Assembly: GCF_021739025.1 (NCBI RefSeq)
Contig: NZ_JAKKOT010000004.1
Coordinates: 186,001-250,000 of the forward strand
Reading direction: 5' to 3'
Source: Gordonia liuliyuniae
Lineage (GTDB): Bacteria; Actinomycetota; Actinomycetes; Mycobacteriales; Mycobacteriaceae
Length of the DNA stretch: 64,000 bases
Position 1 is the stretch's first letter. Each line of letters starts with the position of its first letter. The notes under the pieces are model-generated. The model was given only the letters and a program-made list of their open reading frames with translations. It was not told the origin of the DNA and made no database searches. Shown piece after piece: positions 18,632 to 27,637 of the stretch. Position numbers and translations under genes: made by a program.

Positions 18632-19243
18632 ATGTCTGAACTTCGCGCCGTAGCGCTCATCTGTAGTTTGAAGCCCTCACCAGCACCATCGAGCACCGAA
18701 CTACTCGCTAGTCAGGTCCTCGACCAGTTGGCCGGACACGGGGTCGGCGTTGCGCCGCCGATCCGGCTCGTGGACTACGACGTCAAGCCTGGAGTCGACG
18801 CCGACATGGGTGACGGCGACCAATGGCCAGAGGTTCGCCAGGCGATACGCGATGCCGACATCCTGGTGTTCGCCACACCGACCTGGCTCGGCCATATGTC
18901 GAGCGTGGCTCAGCGTGCCCTCGAACGTCTCGACGCCGAACTGTCCGACACCGACGCCGACGGCCGTCCGGCGATGCTCGGCAAGGTTGCAGTGACCGCG
19001 GTCGTGGGCAACGAGGACGGCGCACACAAGATCATCGCCGATGTGTTTCAAGGCCTCAACGACATCGGATTCACGATCGCAGCCCAGAGCGGAACGTACT
19101 GGAACGGCGAGGCGATGCAAGGGACCGACTACAAGGACCTCGACGGACCTCCGGAGCCCGTGGCCGTGACCACCGCGAACGCGGCACGCAACGCAACGCA
19201 TCTCGCAACCGTCCTGAACTCCCGACAGTATCCGCCGTACTAA
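18632..19243 (+). CDS. Flavodoxin-family NAD(P)H-dependent FMN reductase
   Basis: 203 residues. ATG 18632 was chosen since the SigF-type -10 element ends nine bases upstream; the 18599 frame would start inside the promoter. AVALICSLKPSPAPSST is the FMN phosphate loop, and ATPTWLGHMSSVAQRALERLD is the typical loop of NADPH-dependent FMN reductases. TYWNGEAMQGTDYKDL near residue 160 is a second family block. It is a cytoplasmic oxidoreductase, likely in the general or redox stress response judging by its promoter. Substrate unknown. Confidence 0.85.
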   Translation: MSELRAVALICSLKPSPAPSSTELLASQVLDQLAGHGVGVAPPIRLVDYDVKPGVDADMGDGDQWPEVRQAIRDADILVFATPTWLGHMSSVAQRALERLDAELSDTDADGRPAMLGKVAVTAVVGNEDGAHKIIADVFQGLNDIGFTIAAQSGTYWNGEAMQGTDYKDLDGPPEPVAVTTANAARNATHLATVLNSRQYPPY

Positions 19244-19263
19244 CGCCCCGAGCACGCAGCGAT

Positions 19264-19290
19264 GTTTGACTCCGGCCTCGCCCGGGGTAC
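19264..19290 (+). promoter_or_regulatory. SigF-type promoter for two small genes
   Basis: GTTTG begins at 19264, with GGGTAC at 19285-19290 and a 17-base spacer. It precedes the 69-residue gene at 19341 by 50 bases. Confidence 0.55.
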
Positions 19291-19340
19291 ATCGCCCAAC
19301 ATCCAGATGCCGACAAGTGAAGTACGACAGGAGGTCGACG

Positions 19341-19550
19341 ATGGCAACGTACCGAGTTCTGAACCCTGACGAACAGGTCATCGATACGAAGGAGTTCGAC
19401 AGCGCGCAAGACGCGTACGAGTGGTTCTCCAATATCGAAGTCCCGTCGCACATGATCGGTTTCCGCATGGAGGTCGACCAGGACGGCGAGTGGGTGATGT
19501 TCGACCAGACCGACAGCACCGGTTCGTCCGAGGAAGCGGGTGAACGCTGA
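19341..19550 (+). CDS. Small hypothetical stress protein, 69 residues
   Basis: Starts at ATG 19341 behind AGGAGG; the longer frame is unsupported. It is acidic and soluble, with alternating strands and one helix (TYRVLNPDEQVIDTKEF, AQDAYEWFSNIE) suggesting a small alpha/beta fold. I know of no function. Its TGA overlaps the ATG of an alternative start of the next gene (TGATG), so the two are coupled or nearly so. The SigF-type promoter upstream points to the general stress response. Confidence 0.75.
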   Translation: MATYRVLNPDEQVIDTKEFDSAQDAYEWFSNIEVPSHMIGFRMEVDQDGEWVMFDQTDSTGSSEEAGER

Positions 19551-19576
19551 TGCGCCGGACCTCGCCAGGAGGAAAC

Positions 19577-19846
19577 ATGGTTTACGACCCCGCTGAGAAT
19601 CCCGATTCCGCGCGCCGCGGCGCGATCGATCCCGACCCGGCGGTGACGCCGGGACTCGACGAGGGCGGGCAGGTCCAGATAGGCGACACTCCGCCGGAAT
19701 CCGCGCAGACGTCCGGTCTGTCGAAACCCGAGGAGCCGCTGCACAGCCGGTTTCCACCGACCGGCGTCGCGGCACTGCTGGCGATCGTCGGTGTCGTGAT
19801 CGTCTTCGGGATCGTGATCGTCGGTCTCGTCCTCATGATCCTGTGA
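19577..19846 (+). CDS. DUF6480-like small membrane protein
   Basis: 89 residues from ATG 19577 (AGGAGG, four bases before); ATG 19550 is the alternative. The N-terminal DPDPAVTPGLDEGGQVQIGD then TPPESAQTSG pattern matches what I recall of DUF6480 proteins, and a single C-terminal membrane helix (about 67-89) anchors it. Function unknown. It is second gene of the small SigF-type operon at 19264. Confidence in the gene is high, in the family name moderate. Confidence 0.7.
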   Translation: MVYDPAENPDSARRGAIDPDPAVTPGLDEGGQVQIGDTPPESAQTSGLSKPEEPLHSRFPPTGVAALLAIVGVVIVFGIVIVGLVLMIL

Positions 19847-19924
19847 GACCGCCGCCGGAAGTGATCAGATCCCGGTAGCCTCCGACGAAACGAGAGGCCC
19901 GTCTTCGATTGTGGGGTTCGCTAT

Positions 19925-21181
19925 ATGACCATCTCAGTGCGCCGCTCGACGACTGCGGAATCCGGCCCGGTCGAACGGTTCCGCCACGTCCGTTCGCTCA
20001 CCGATCTTCTGGCCGATCGGCTGTCCGCCGAGGATCAGACGCCGCAGTCGATGACTGAAGCGAGTCCCGCGAAATGGCACCGGGCCCACGTGACCTGGTT
20101 CTTCGAGGAGTTTGTGCTGCGGAGGGACCCGTCGTACGTGGTCTACGACGAGACATATCGTTACCTGTTCAACAGCTACTACGAAGCCGTCGGCGAGCGC
20201 CATCCACGACCGGAGCGAGGGCTGGTGACGCGGCCGGGAATCGACGACATCACCGACTACCGTCACAACGTCGACACGGCCATGGAGGCGGCACTGACCG
20301 CGGGTTCACTCGACGACGACGCCCTCGATCTCGTGGAACTCGGATGCAATCACGAACAGCAACATCAGGAACTGCTCCTGATGGACATCAAGCACCTGTT
20401 CTCGACGGTCCCGCTCACTCCAGGGCCCGTCTACGTCGACCGCGAACTCGACGTCGGGGCATCACCCGCGCCGATGACGTGGCGCGCAGTTCCCGGCGGC
20501 ATCAGTCACGTCGGCGCGACGGGCACGGCGTTCGCCTACGACTACGAGGGGCCGCAGCATCGAGTACTCCTTGAGGACTTCGAGATCGCCTCACGTGCCG
20601 TCACCAACGCGGACTGGCTGGCGTTCATGGCCGACGACGGCTACCGACGGCCCGAGTTGTGGCTGTCGGACGGCTGGGCGCACATCGGCCAGACCGGCTG
20701 GCAGGCGCCCGGCTACTGGAGTCGGGACGCGGCAGGTGAATGGAGCGCCTTCAGCCTGTCTGGGCGGCGGCCGGTGGTCGCTGACGAACCCGTAGTGCAC
20801 GTCTCGTTCTACGAGGCCGACGCCTACGCCCGGTGGGCAGGCGCGCGGCTGCCCACCGAGTTCGAATGGGAGGCAGCGACATCGGAGGTCGAGACCGAAC
20901 GAGGCGAGCTCCTCGACCCCGCCAGATGTCATCCGCGCGCTGCAGGCACGGCGATGATCGGTGACGTCTGGGAGTGGACGGCCAGCGCTTACCTCCCCTA
21001 CCCCGGGTTCGTTCCGGCGAACGGTGCGGTTGGCGAGTACAACGGCAAGTTCATGTGCGATCAGCACGTCCTGCGGGGTGCCTCCGCCATCACCCCGCGC
21101 GGGCACGAGCGCGCCACCTACCGGAACTTCTTCCCCGCCGCGTCCCGCTGGGCGTTCTCCGGTCTGAGGCTGGCGCGGTGA
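19925..21181 (+). CDS. egtB: Ergothioneine biosynthesis sulfoxide synthase EgtB (non-mycobacterial type)
   Basis: 418 residues. The N-terminal DinB-like iron-binding region has HRAH at 52-55 and HxxxH at 143-147 (the usual EgtB facial triad); the C-terminal formylglycine-enzyme-type domain (about 180-418) ends RNFFPAASRWAFSGLRLAR. EgtB joins a thiol donor to trimethylhistidine with O2. The WHRAHVTWFF...YLFNSYY pattern matches the proteobacterial-style EgtB family rather than the mycobacterial one with egtA/egtC, neither of which is nearby; cysteine may be the donor. Its TGA overlaps the GTG of egtD. Confidence 0.92.
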   Translation: MTISVRRSTTAESGPVERFRHVRSLTDLLADRLSAEDQTPQSMTEASPAKWHRAHVTWFFEEFVLRRDPSYVVYDETYRYLFNSYYEAVGERHPRPERGLVTRPGIDDITDYRHNVDTAMEAALTAGSLDDDALDLVELGCNHEQQHQELLLMDIKHLFSTVPLTPGPVYVDRELDVGASPAPMTWRAVPGGISHVGATGTAFAYDYEGPQHRVLLEDFEIASRAVTNADWLAFMADDGYRRPELWLSDGWAHIGQTGWQAPGYWSRDAAGEWSAFSLSGRRPVVADEPVVHVSFYEADAYARWAGARLPTEFEWEAATSEVETERGELLDPARCHPRAAGTAMIGDVWEWTASAYLPYPGFVPANGAVGEYNGKFMCDQHVLRGASAITPRGHERATYRNFFPAASRWAFSGLRLAR

Positions 21182-22161
21182 GCACGACGGCCGCGAACAC
21201 GACGGTGGCGAACACGACGGTGGCGGTGGACCATATCGTCGCGGGTCTGTGGGACGAGCAGCCAGCGCTGCCCGCACGGTGGCTGTACGACGAACGCGGA
21301 AGCAAACTCTTCGACGAGATCACGCGCGTGCCCGAGTACTACCCGACGCGTCGAGAGACGGCGATCCTGCGCGACTCCGCCCGCAGTATCGTCGCCGCCT
21401 CCGGAGCGTCGACGATCGTCGAGCTCGGGTCCGGAACCTCGACCAAGACCCGTCTGCTGCTCGACGAAGTTCCCGTCGGCGCGACATACGCGCCGGTGGA
21501 TGTGAGTGCGGAGGTCCTGTCGGCGTCGGCTACGACGCTGGCCGGTGACTACCCCGGACTCGAAATCGTGCCGATCGAGGCTGATTTCACGACTGCCGAG
21601 GTCCCGATGCCCACTGTTGCGGGTCGCCGGTTGGTCGCATTTCTCGGTGGCACGATCGGCAACTTCGATGAGGACGAGCGCACCGGGTTCCTCGCCCGCC
21701 TGGCCGCGTCCCTCTCGCCGGGAGACTCGTTCCTGCTCGGCACCGACCTGATCAAGGACACGGGTCGACTCACCGCCGCGTACAACGACAAGGGTGGGGT
21801 CACAGCGGACTTCAACCGCAACGTGATCGAAGCGCTCCGGACACAGATGCGCGCCGAAGGCCTCTACGCCGACGACTTCGATCACCTCGCCCGCTGGAAT
21901 CCAACCGCTCACCGAATCGAGATGCGCTTGCGCGCGCGACGCGACGTGAACGCCTACTTCCCATCGCTCGACCGCCACTGGCGGTTGCGTCAGGGCGCTG
22001 AACTGCTCACGGAGATCAGCGTGAAGTTCACTCGCGGCATGGTGGCCGCGGAGGTGGAGGCAGCCGGGTTCACCGTCAGCGACGCCTGGTCGGATCCGTT
22101 CGACGACTTCCTGCTCACCCTGTGTCGAAAGGAACCACGGATGGAACCGCGTCCGCGATGA
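21178..22161 (+). CDS. egtD: L-histidine N-alpha-methyltransferase EgtD
   Basis: 327 residues from GTG 21178, overlapping the egtB stop as GTGA. ELGSGTSTKTRLLLDE is the SAM-binding motif and AFLGGTIGNFDEDE the family block; PEYYPTRRETAIL is the histidine-site region. It trimethylates histidine to hercynine, the substrate of EgtB. The N-terminus carries two perfect copies of a 15-base unit (21195-21224), giving ANTTV repeats. The stop TGA overlaps the ATG of the phosphoketolase gene. Confidence 0.95.
   Translation: MSTTAANTTVANTTVAVDHIVAGLWDEQPALPARWLYDERGSKLFDEITRVPEYYPTRRETAILRDSARSIVAASGASTIVELGSGTSTKTRLLLDEVPVGATYAPVDVSAEVLSASATTLAGDYPGLEIVPIEADFTTAEVPMPTVAGRRLVAFLGGTIGNFDEDERTGFLARLAASLSPGDSFLLGTDLIKDTGRLTAAYNDKGGVTADFNRNVIEALRTQMRAEGLYADDFDHLARWNPTAHRIEMRLRARRDVNAYFPSLDRHWRLRQGAELLTEISVKFTRGMVAAEVEAAGFTVSDAWSDPFDDFLLTLCRKEPRMEPRPR
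21195..21224 (+). repeat. Tandem repeat, 15-base unit x2, in egtD
   Basis: Two perfect copies of GAACACGACGGTGGC, with a degenerate copy before them, encoding ANTTV repeats at the EgtD N-terminus. Confidence 0.9.
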
Positions 22162-24575
22162 GCGTCGACGGGAACGAGACCGGCGGGCAGGGCACGCGCC
22201 GCCTGGCGCGGACGACCTACTCGGCGGCAGACCTCGACGCCGATCTGCGGTGGTGGGACGCCGCGAACTACCTGACGGTCGCCCAGATCTACCTGCAGGA
22301 GAACGTCCTGTTACGCGCGCCGCTGGATGCGGCGCACGTCAAGCCGCGACTCCTCGGGCACTGGGGAACGAGTCCCGGACTATCGGCGGTCTACACGGTG
22401 CTGAACCGCCTGATACGTCGTACCGATTCGGCATGGTTGTTCGTCACCGGGCCCGGCCACGGCGGACCCGCGCTGGTGGCCAACACCTATCTCGAGGGCA
22501 CCTACTCAGAAATCTATCCAGACGTCACGTACGACGGGCAGGGCGTGCTGCGGTTGTGCCGCCAGTTCTCGACCCCCGGCGGCATCCCCAGCCACGTGAG
22601 TGTCGAGACCCCGGGCAGCATCCACGAAGGCGGCGAACTCGGATACTCCCTCGCCCACGCGATCGGCGCCGCCCTGGATTCCCCCGAGCTACTCGTAGCG
22701 TGCGTGATCGGCGACGGTGAGGCGGAGACGGGACCGTTGAGCGGATCCTGGAATTCGACGGCGTTTCTCAACCCGGCCCGTGACGGCGCGGTCCTGCCCA
22801 TCATGCATCTCAACGACGCGAAGATCTCCGGCCCCACCGTGATGGGGCGCCGCAACGACGACGACGTCAGAGCGGACCTGCAGGGCAAGGGCTGGGAGCC
22901 GGTGTTCGTCGAGGGGCACGAGCCGCGGGCGGTCTTCGCCCGGCTCACCGAAGTAATCGCCGGAGCGTACGAGACCATCCGCGGCATACAGGCCGATGCG
23001 CGCGCTGACGCGGACCCGACCGTCAGGCGGTGGCCCGCGGTCGTCTTACGCACGCCCAAGGGGTGGACGGGGCCGCACCGTGTGGACGGACGACTCGTCG
23101 AGGGGACGCACCGGGCGCACCAGGTCCCGTTGTCCGGCGTCCGCGACAACGCCGATCACCTCCGGCAATTGGAGGACTGGCTTCGGTCGTATCGCCCAGA
23201 CGAACTGTTTGACGGTGACGGCCGGATCGTCGAGGACATCGCCGGCCTCTCCCCCGCCGGTGATCGGCGGATGGGTGCCACGCCGTATGCGAACGGCGGT
23301 CGCCTGCGACAACCGCTGGAGTTGCCGCCGGTCGAGGATTACGCGCTCGACATCGACCGGCCCGGCGGGCTCACCCACCCGACGACCCGGGTGCTCGGCG
23401 ACTATCTGCGCGACATCTATCGCGCAGACCGTCGCTCCGACGGCGGCGGTACTTTCCGGTTGTTCTGCCCGGACGAGACTGCGAGCAACAAACTCGATGC
23501 CGTCTTCGAGGTAACCGACCGCTGCTGGCAGCTGCCGGTGCGACCCGACGACGACGACCTGGCACCTTCCGGACGAGTGATGGAGGTCCTCAGCGAGCAC
23601 CTCTGCCAGGGATGGCTCGAAGGCTATCTGCTCTCCGGACGGCACGGTCTGTTCGCCAGCTACGAGGCGTTCGCGATGATCAGTGCGTCCATGGTCGTCC
23701 AACACACGAAATGGCTGCAGCACGCCGCGGAACTCGACTGGCGCGAGCCGGTGTCGTCACTGAACATCCTGCTCACCTCCACGTGCTGGCGCAACGACCA
23801 CAACGGCTTCTCTCATCAGGGACCGGGGCTCATCGACACGGTGATCCCGTTGTCGCCAGGTGTGGTCAGGGTCTGGTTGCCGCCGGACGCGAACTCTCTC
23901 CTGGCAGTCGCGGAGCACTGCTTCCGCAGTCGGGATCATGTCAATCTGATCGTCGCCGACAAGCAGCCGCACCTGCAGTATCTGACGGTCGACGAAGCCG
24001 CGATCCAAGCCGCCGCCGGGGCCTCGGTCTGGCATTGGGCGGGAAGCGAGCGCGACGGCGCCGAACCCGACATCGTGTTGGCGTGCGCGGGCGACGTGCC
24101 CGCCCAGGAACTTCTCGCCGCAGCCGACCTCCTCCGAAAGGAGTTGCCCGACTTAATGATCCGGGTCGTCAACGTGATCGATCTGATGGCGCTGCTGCCA
24201 CCGGGAGAACACCCGCACGGAATGTCGGAAACCTACTTCGCGGACGTCTTCACGACGTCGGTCGACGTCGTCTTCGCGTTCCACGGTTACCCTCGAGCCC
24301 TCCACCAGCTCGTGCACGGACGACCGTACGCCGGTCGCTTCCACGTGCGTGGATTCTCCGAACAGGGCACCACGACGACGCCCTTCGACATGGTCGTTCT
24401 CAACCGCATGAGTCGGTACCACCTGGCGTTGGAAGCGATGAGACGGGCAAGCGTGGACGGTGAGCGTGCCGAGCGACTCGCACAGTTCTGCCGTTCACAG
24501 CTCGCGCGACACCACGACTACATCCGGCGGAACTTCGAGGATCTGCCCGAGGTTCAGGAGTGGACCTGGACGTGA
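22158..24575 (+). CDS. xfp: Xylulose-5-phosphate/fructose-6-phosphate phosphoketolase
   Basis: 805 residues from ATG 22158 (ATGA overlap with egtD); the GTG at 22122 is inside egtD. The thiamine-diphosphate motif GDGEAETGPLSGSWNS, HGGPALVANTYLEGTYSEIYP and SGRHGLFASYEAF are phosphoketolase signatures. It cleaves xylulose-5-P or fructose-6-P with phosphate to acetyl-phosphate plus triose- or tetrose-phosphate. Coupling to egtBD is odd; a shared redox or stress context is inferred. Acetyl-phosphate made here could meet the acetate-forming poxB product downstream. Confidence 0.95.
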   Translation: MSVDGNETGGQGTRRLARTTYSAADLDADLRWWDAANYLTVAQIYLQENVLLRAPLDAAHVKPRLLGHWGTSPGLSAVYTVLNRLIRRTDSAWLFVTGPGHGGPALVANTYLEGTYSEIYPDVTYDGQGVLRLCRQFSTPGGIPSHVSVETPGSIHEGGELGYSLAHAIGAALDSPELLVACVIGDGEAETGPLSGSWNSTAFLNPARDGAVLPIMHLNDAKISGPTVMGRRNDDDVRADLQGKGWEPVFVEGHEPRAVFARLTEVIAGAYETIRGIQADARADADPTVRRWPAVVLRTPKGWTGPHRVDGRLVEGTHRAHQVPLSGVRDNADHLRQLEDWLRSYRPDELFDGDGRIVEDIAGLSPAGDRRMGATPYANGGRLRQPLELPPVEDYALDIDRPGGLTHPTTRVLGDYLRDIYRADRRSDGGGTFRLFCPDETASNKLDAVFEVTDRCWQLPVRPDDDDLAPSGRVMEVLSEHLCQGWLEGYLLSGRHGLFASYEAFAMISASMVVQHTKWLQHAAELDWREPVSSLNILLTSTCWRNDHNGFSHQGPGLIDTVIPLSPGVVRVWLPPDANSLLAVAEHCFRSRDHVNLIVADKQPHLQYLTVDEAAIQAAAGASVWHWAGSERDGAEPDIVLACAGDVPAQELLAAADLLRKELPDLMIRVVNVIDLMALLPPGEHPHGMSETYFADVFTTSVDVVFAFHGYPRALHQLVHGRPYAGRFHVRGFSEQGTTTTPFDMVVLNRMSRYHLALEAMRRASVDGERAERLAQFCRSQLARHHDYIRRNFEDLPEVQEWTWT

Positions 24576-24649
24576 GGCTGTCAACCCGAGGGGTGCCTGT
24601 GGCGAGAGAACTTTGAGCATGGCGGAAGCCCACGGGGTACACCGGACTC

Positions 24650-25165
24650 ATGGCTATCTCCCCGATGTTCGACAATGCCGCGTCCGACAACCCCGCGTCC
24701 GACAATGCGGCCCGCGCAGAACTGGTGGGCGAACTGGCACATCGCGCCGGGCGCACCGTCGCGACGGCGGAATCCCTCACTGGCGGGCAGATCGCCTGCA
24801 CGCTGGGCGCGGCGCCGGACTCGTCGGAGTGGTATCGGGGCAGCATCGTGGCCTACGCCTCCACGGTCAAACACCACCTGCTGCGTGTGCCAGACGTTCC
24901 GGTGGTCTCGGAGATCAGCGCTCGCACGATGGCAGTGACCACCGCCGAACTCCTCGGCGCCGACTTGGTGGTGGCCGTGACCGGCGCGGCCGGGCCGGGG
25001 GCGCAGGACGGGCGTGAACCGGGAACCGTGTGGTTCGGGATCGTCGACGGCGACGACATTAGCACCGAGTACCGCGAGTTCGACGGCTCGGCGGACGACG
25101 TCGTATCGCAGACGGTCACCGAGGCGCTCGACCTGTTCGCGGCCGCGCTGGGTGGGCCTTCCTGA
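24650..25165 (+). CDS. CinA-family C-terminal domain protein (NMN amidohydrolase-like)
   Basis: 171 residues, a stand-alone CinA C-terminal domain. TAESLTGGQIACTLGAAPDSS and AVTGAAGPGAQDGREPGTVWFG are the family signatures; bacterial PncC proteins of this type deamidate NMN in NAD recycling. The N-terminus has three 15-base tandem units (24671-24715) encoding SDNPA/DNAAS repeats. GGGTAC lies nine bases before the ATG, like a SigF -10, but no GTTT is correctly spaced. It is convergent with poxB. Confidence 0.88.
   Translation: MAISPMFDNAASDNPASDNAARAELVGELAHRAGRTVATAESLTGGQIACTLGAAPDSSEWYRGSIVAYASTVKHHLLRVPDVPVVSEISARTMAVTTAELLGADLVVAVTGAAGPGAQDGREPGTVWFGIVDGDDISTEYREFDGSADDVVSQTVTEALDLFAAALGGPS
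24671..24715 (+). repeat. Tandem repeat, 15-base unit x3, in cinA-like gene
   Basis: GACAATGCCGCGTCC and two close copies encode DNAAS/DNPAS repeats at the protein's N-terminus. Confidence 0.85.
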
Positions 25166-25178
25166 CCGGTACCGAGGG

Positions 25179-25204
25179 CCGCGCAGCCTCCGCCGCCTGC
25201 GCGG
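25179..25204. terminator. Hairpin between cinA-like gene and poxB
   Basis: CCGCGCAG (25179-25186) pairs perfectly with CTGCGCGG (25197-25204) across a ten-base loop between convergent genes. No T-tract on either strand, so possibly a Rho-aided bidirectional terminator. Confidence 0.45.
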
Positions 25205-27001
25205 TCACGGCTCCGGCTTAGTGCCGGGAATGTACTGCTGAACCTTCTGTTTGACGCCCTCCTTGATCACACCCCACGAGTCTTCGTCTCCTTCGATCAA
25301 TGCGGTGCTCAGCGACTTCGCCTGCGCGAAGGTCGCGTGCGGCGGGATCGGCGGAATCGACGCGTCGCACCGAACGTCCAGGAGTGTGGGACGGTCGGCG
25401 GCCAGTGCGCGGTCCCAGGCGTCACCGAGTTGATCGGGATCTTCCACGTTGATCCCGCCCAGACCGATGCCGCGCGCGAACGCCGCATAGTCCATCTCCG
25501 GGAGGTCCTGCGATTCCGCGAATTTCGGGGACGCACTCATCGCGCGCTGCTCCCACGTGACCTGATTGAGGTCGTTGTTGTGCAGTACCACGACGATCAA
25601 CCGAGGGTCGGTCCACTGCTTCCAGTATCGGGAGACGGTGAGCATTTCGGCGAGCCCGTTCATCTGCATCGCGCCGTCACCCTCGAAGGCGATCGTCGGA
25701 CGGTCCGGGTGGGCCCACTTGGCTCCGATCACGTACGGCACGGCAGGCCCCATCGTCGCCAGGGTCCCCGACAGCGACCCACGCATCTCATCCCGGAACT
25801 CGATGTGTCGCGCATACCAGTTGGCTGCACTGCCCGAGTCGGCGGCGATGATCGAGTCGGACGGCGCCCGCTCGGAGAACTCGTGGAAGATCCGCATCGG
25901 GTTGATCGGGTCGGCGTCGGTCATCGCTCGTCGCTGCGCGGTCTTCCGCCAGTGGGCGACGTTCCGCTCCACCGTCGATCGCCACGAGCGATCCTCTTGC
26001 TGTTCGAGCAGCGGGATCAACTGCTGCAGCGTGCGTTTGGCATCGCCGACCACGTTCACCTCGTTCGGGTACCGCATGCCGATCCACTTGCCCGACCGGT
26101 CGATCTGCACCCCGCGAGCCTGGTCGAGCTGCGGCATGAACTGCGTGTACGGAAAGTTCGATCCCACCATGAGCAACGTGTCGCACTCGTCCATAAGGTA
26201 ATAGCTGGCCGTGGTGCCCAAGAGCCCAATGGAGCCGGTGACCCACGGCAGCGTGTCGGGGAGGACGTCGCGCCCGAGAAGAGCTTTGGCGCATCCCGCG
26301 CCGAGGGTCTCGGCCACCTGGGTCAACTCGTCGACGCATCCGCGAGCCCCCTGCCCGACGAGCATCGCCACTTTGTCGCCGTCGTTGAGCACCGCTGCGG
26401 CGCGGGCGACCGCGTCCGGGTCGGCGTCGGCGACGGCCTGTTCGATCCCCAGGCTCGACGGCACTTGCTTGAATTCGTGGGCGGGCGGCTCGTAGTCGAG
26501 CTCGAACACATCCGACGGGAAGATCACGGCGGTGGGCGCGTGCTCAGACAGTGCGACCCGGATCGCGCGGTCGATGAGATTGGGGATCTGCTGGGGCACC
26601 GTGCACATCTGCACGAAGTCGCTGCACACGTCCTTGTACAGCGAGAGCATGTCGATCTCCTGCTGGTAGGAGCCACCCATCGCCGACCGCTCGGTCTGCC
26701 CCACCAGCGCCACGACCGGCACGTGATCGAGCTTGGCGTCGTAGAGCCCATTGAGCAGGTGGACCCCACCGGGACCGCTCGTGGCCGCGCATACGCCGAC
26801 GTCGCCGGAGAACTTCGCGTACCCGACCGCTTCGAAGGCACTCATCTCCTCGTGCCGGGACTGAACGAACTGCGGATCGTTCTCGGCCTCGGCCCACGCC
26901 GCGAGCAACCCGTTGATCCCGTCGCCCGGATATCCGAACACCTGTCGAACACCCCACTCGCGGAGTCTGGACAGTACGACGTCCGCGACCGTTTCGCTCA
27001 T
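25205..27001 (-). CDS. poxB: Pyruvate dehydrogenase (quinone)/pyruvate oxidase
   Basis: 598-residue thiamine-diphosphate enzyme; GAGGAGG lies four bases before the ATG. It has the N-terminal pyrimidine-binding domain with the catalytic glutamate in QSRHEEMSAFEA, a middle FAD-binding domain, and the C-terminal GDGAMQMNGLAEM...NNDLNQVTWE diphosphate motif. PoxB-type enzymes oxidise pyruvate to acetate and CO2, passing electrons to quinone at the membrane; phosphate-using relatives make acetyl-phosphate. The long C-terminal tail (KEGVKQKVQQYIPG) could be the lipid-binding helix seen in E. coli PoxB. Confidence 0.92.
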   Translation of the reverse strand: MSETVADVVLSRLREWGVRQVFGYPGDGINGLLAAWAEAENDPQFVQSRHEEMSAFEAVGYAKFSGDVGVCAATSGPGGVHLLNGLYDAKLDHVPVVALVGQTERSAMGGSYQQEIDMLSLYKDVCSDFVQMCTVPQQIPNLIDRAIRVALSEHAPTAVIFPSDVFELDYEPPAHEFKQVPSSLGIEQAVADADPDAVARAAAVLNDGDKVAMLVGQGARGCVDELTQVAETLGAGCAKALLGRDVLPDTLPWVTGSIGLLGTTASYYLMDECDTLLMVGSNFPYTQFMPQLDQARGVQIDRSGKWIGMRYPNEVNVVGDAKRTLQQLIPLLEQQEDRSWRSTVERNVAHWRKTAQRRAMTDADPINPMRIFHEFSERAPSDSIIAADSGSAANWYARHIEFRDEMRGSLSGTLATMGPAVPYVIGAKWAHPDRPTIAFEGDGAMQMNGLAEMLTVSRYWKQWTDPRLIVVVLHNNDLNQVTWEQRAMSASPKFAESQDLPEMDYAAFARGIGLGGINVEDPDQLGDAWDRALAADRPTLLDVRCDASIPPIPPHATFAQAKSLSTALIEGDEDSWGVIKEGVKQKVQQYIPGTKPEP

Positions 27002-27170
27002 AGCGCCTCCTCACAGCAGTGACGGAACTTGACTCGACTCCGGGTACCCGATGCAGTGACGGCTCACACATGGGCCGCTACCCGGTCACCCCGGTCGATG
27101 GGCGTCCATCCGAGTCAGCGCAGCGTGGGTCTCGCGGCCTGAGACCTAACAAGCTGAGCGCACATCGCTG

Positions 27171-27195
27171 GTTTGGACAGCGCTCGGATGGGAAT
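27171..27195 (+). promoter_or_regulatory. SigF-type promoter for VOC gene
   Basis: GTTTG at 27171, a 15-base spacer after GTTT, and GGGAAT at 27190-27195. The inverted repeat CGGAT-N4-ATCCG (27185-27198) overlaps the -10. Confidence 0.5.
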
Positions 27196-27200
27196 CCGAA

Positions 27201-27235
27201 GAACGGACGATCCGAGACCCGGGTCGTGTCCGTTC
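27201..27235 (+). other. Leader hairpin before VOC gene
   Basis: GAACGGAC (27201-27208) pairs with GTCCGTTC (27228-27235), directly before the AGGAGA ribosome binding site. It may modulate translation; function not known. The rest of 27002-27250 holds no gene. Confidence 0.35.
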
Positions 27236-27250
27236 CAGGAGAGACGATCA

Positions 27251-27637
27251 ATGTTCGAAGTCGACGGCCCGGCCCCCATTCGCATCGCGACGTGCCACTT
27301 CGAGCGGGCCGAGAGTTTCTGGCATCGAGCGCTGGGGTTGGTGTCTCGACCGCGCGGACTGAACCGAGTGGATCTCGTCGACGGCGACGGCTGCACCCGT
27401 TTGTTGATCCGCCGGGCTCCCCCTCCCCATCGCCAGCATCCGCGCATCATGATCACGGTCCACGACGCCGCGGATGTGCCGGCTGCCGCGCAGCGTCTCA
27501 TCGCGCTGGGCGCCTCCTACCCGGAGTCGCATCATCTCTCGCACCGTGGTTGCGCCGTCCTCTACGACCCGGACGGGAACACCATTGAGATCCACACGCG
27601 CGCCAGCAGGCGTGTCATCGGTGGAAACCCTGGATGA
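27251..27637 (+). CDS. VOC/glyoxalase-fold protein
   Basis: 128 residues from ATG 27251 behind AGGAGA. Paired beta-alpha-beta modules end in CAVLYDPDGNTIEIHTRA, the classic VOC C-terminal motif. Metal ligands are not all obvious, so it may be a binding protein or a metal enzyme such as a bleomycin-resistance or dioxygenase relative. A clear paralogue is at 48542. The 3' end overlaps the convergent hemerythrin gene by 23 bases. The SigF-type promoter suggests a stress role. Confidence 0.8.
   Translation: MFEVDGPAPIRIATCHFERAESFWHRALGLVSRPRGLNRVDLVDGDGCTRLLIRRAPPPHRQHPRIMITVHDAADVPAAAQRLIALGASYPESHHLSHRGCAVLYDPDGNTIEIHTRASRRVIGGNPG

Noticed and set aside
24611..24640. SigF-type promoter before the cinA-like gene
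   Set aside because: GGGTAC is nine bases before the ATG as at two good promoters, but the only -35-like CTTT is 20 bases away, too far.
25337..27022. 561-residue plus-strand open frame opposite poxB
   Set aside because: Shadow of poxB, which carries all thiamine-diphosphate motifs.
27035..27070. SigF-type promoter for poxB
   Set aside because: GGGTAC on the minus strand has GTGT rather than GTTT at correct spacing; one mismatch in a four-base element is not enough.
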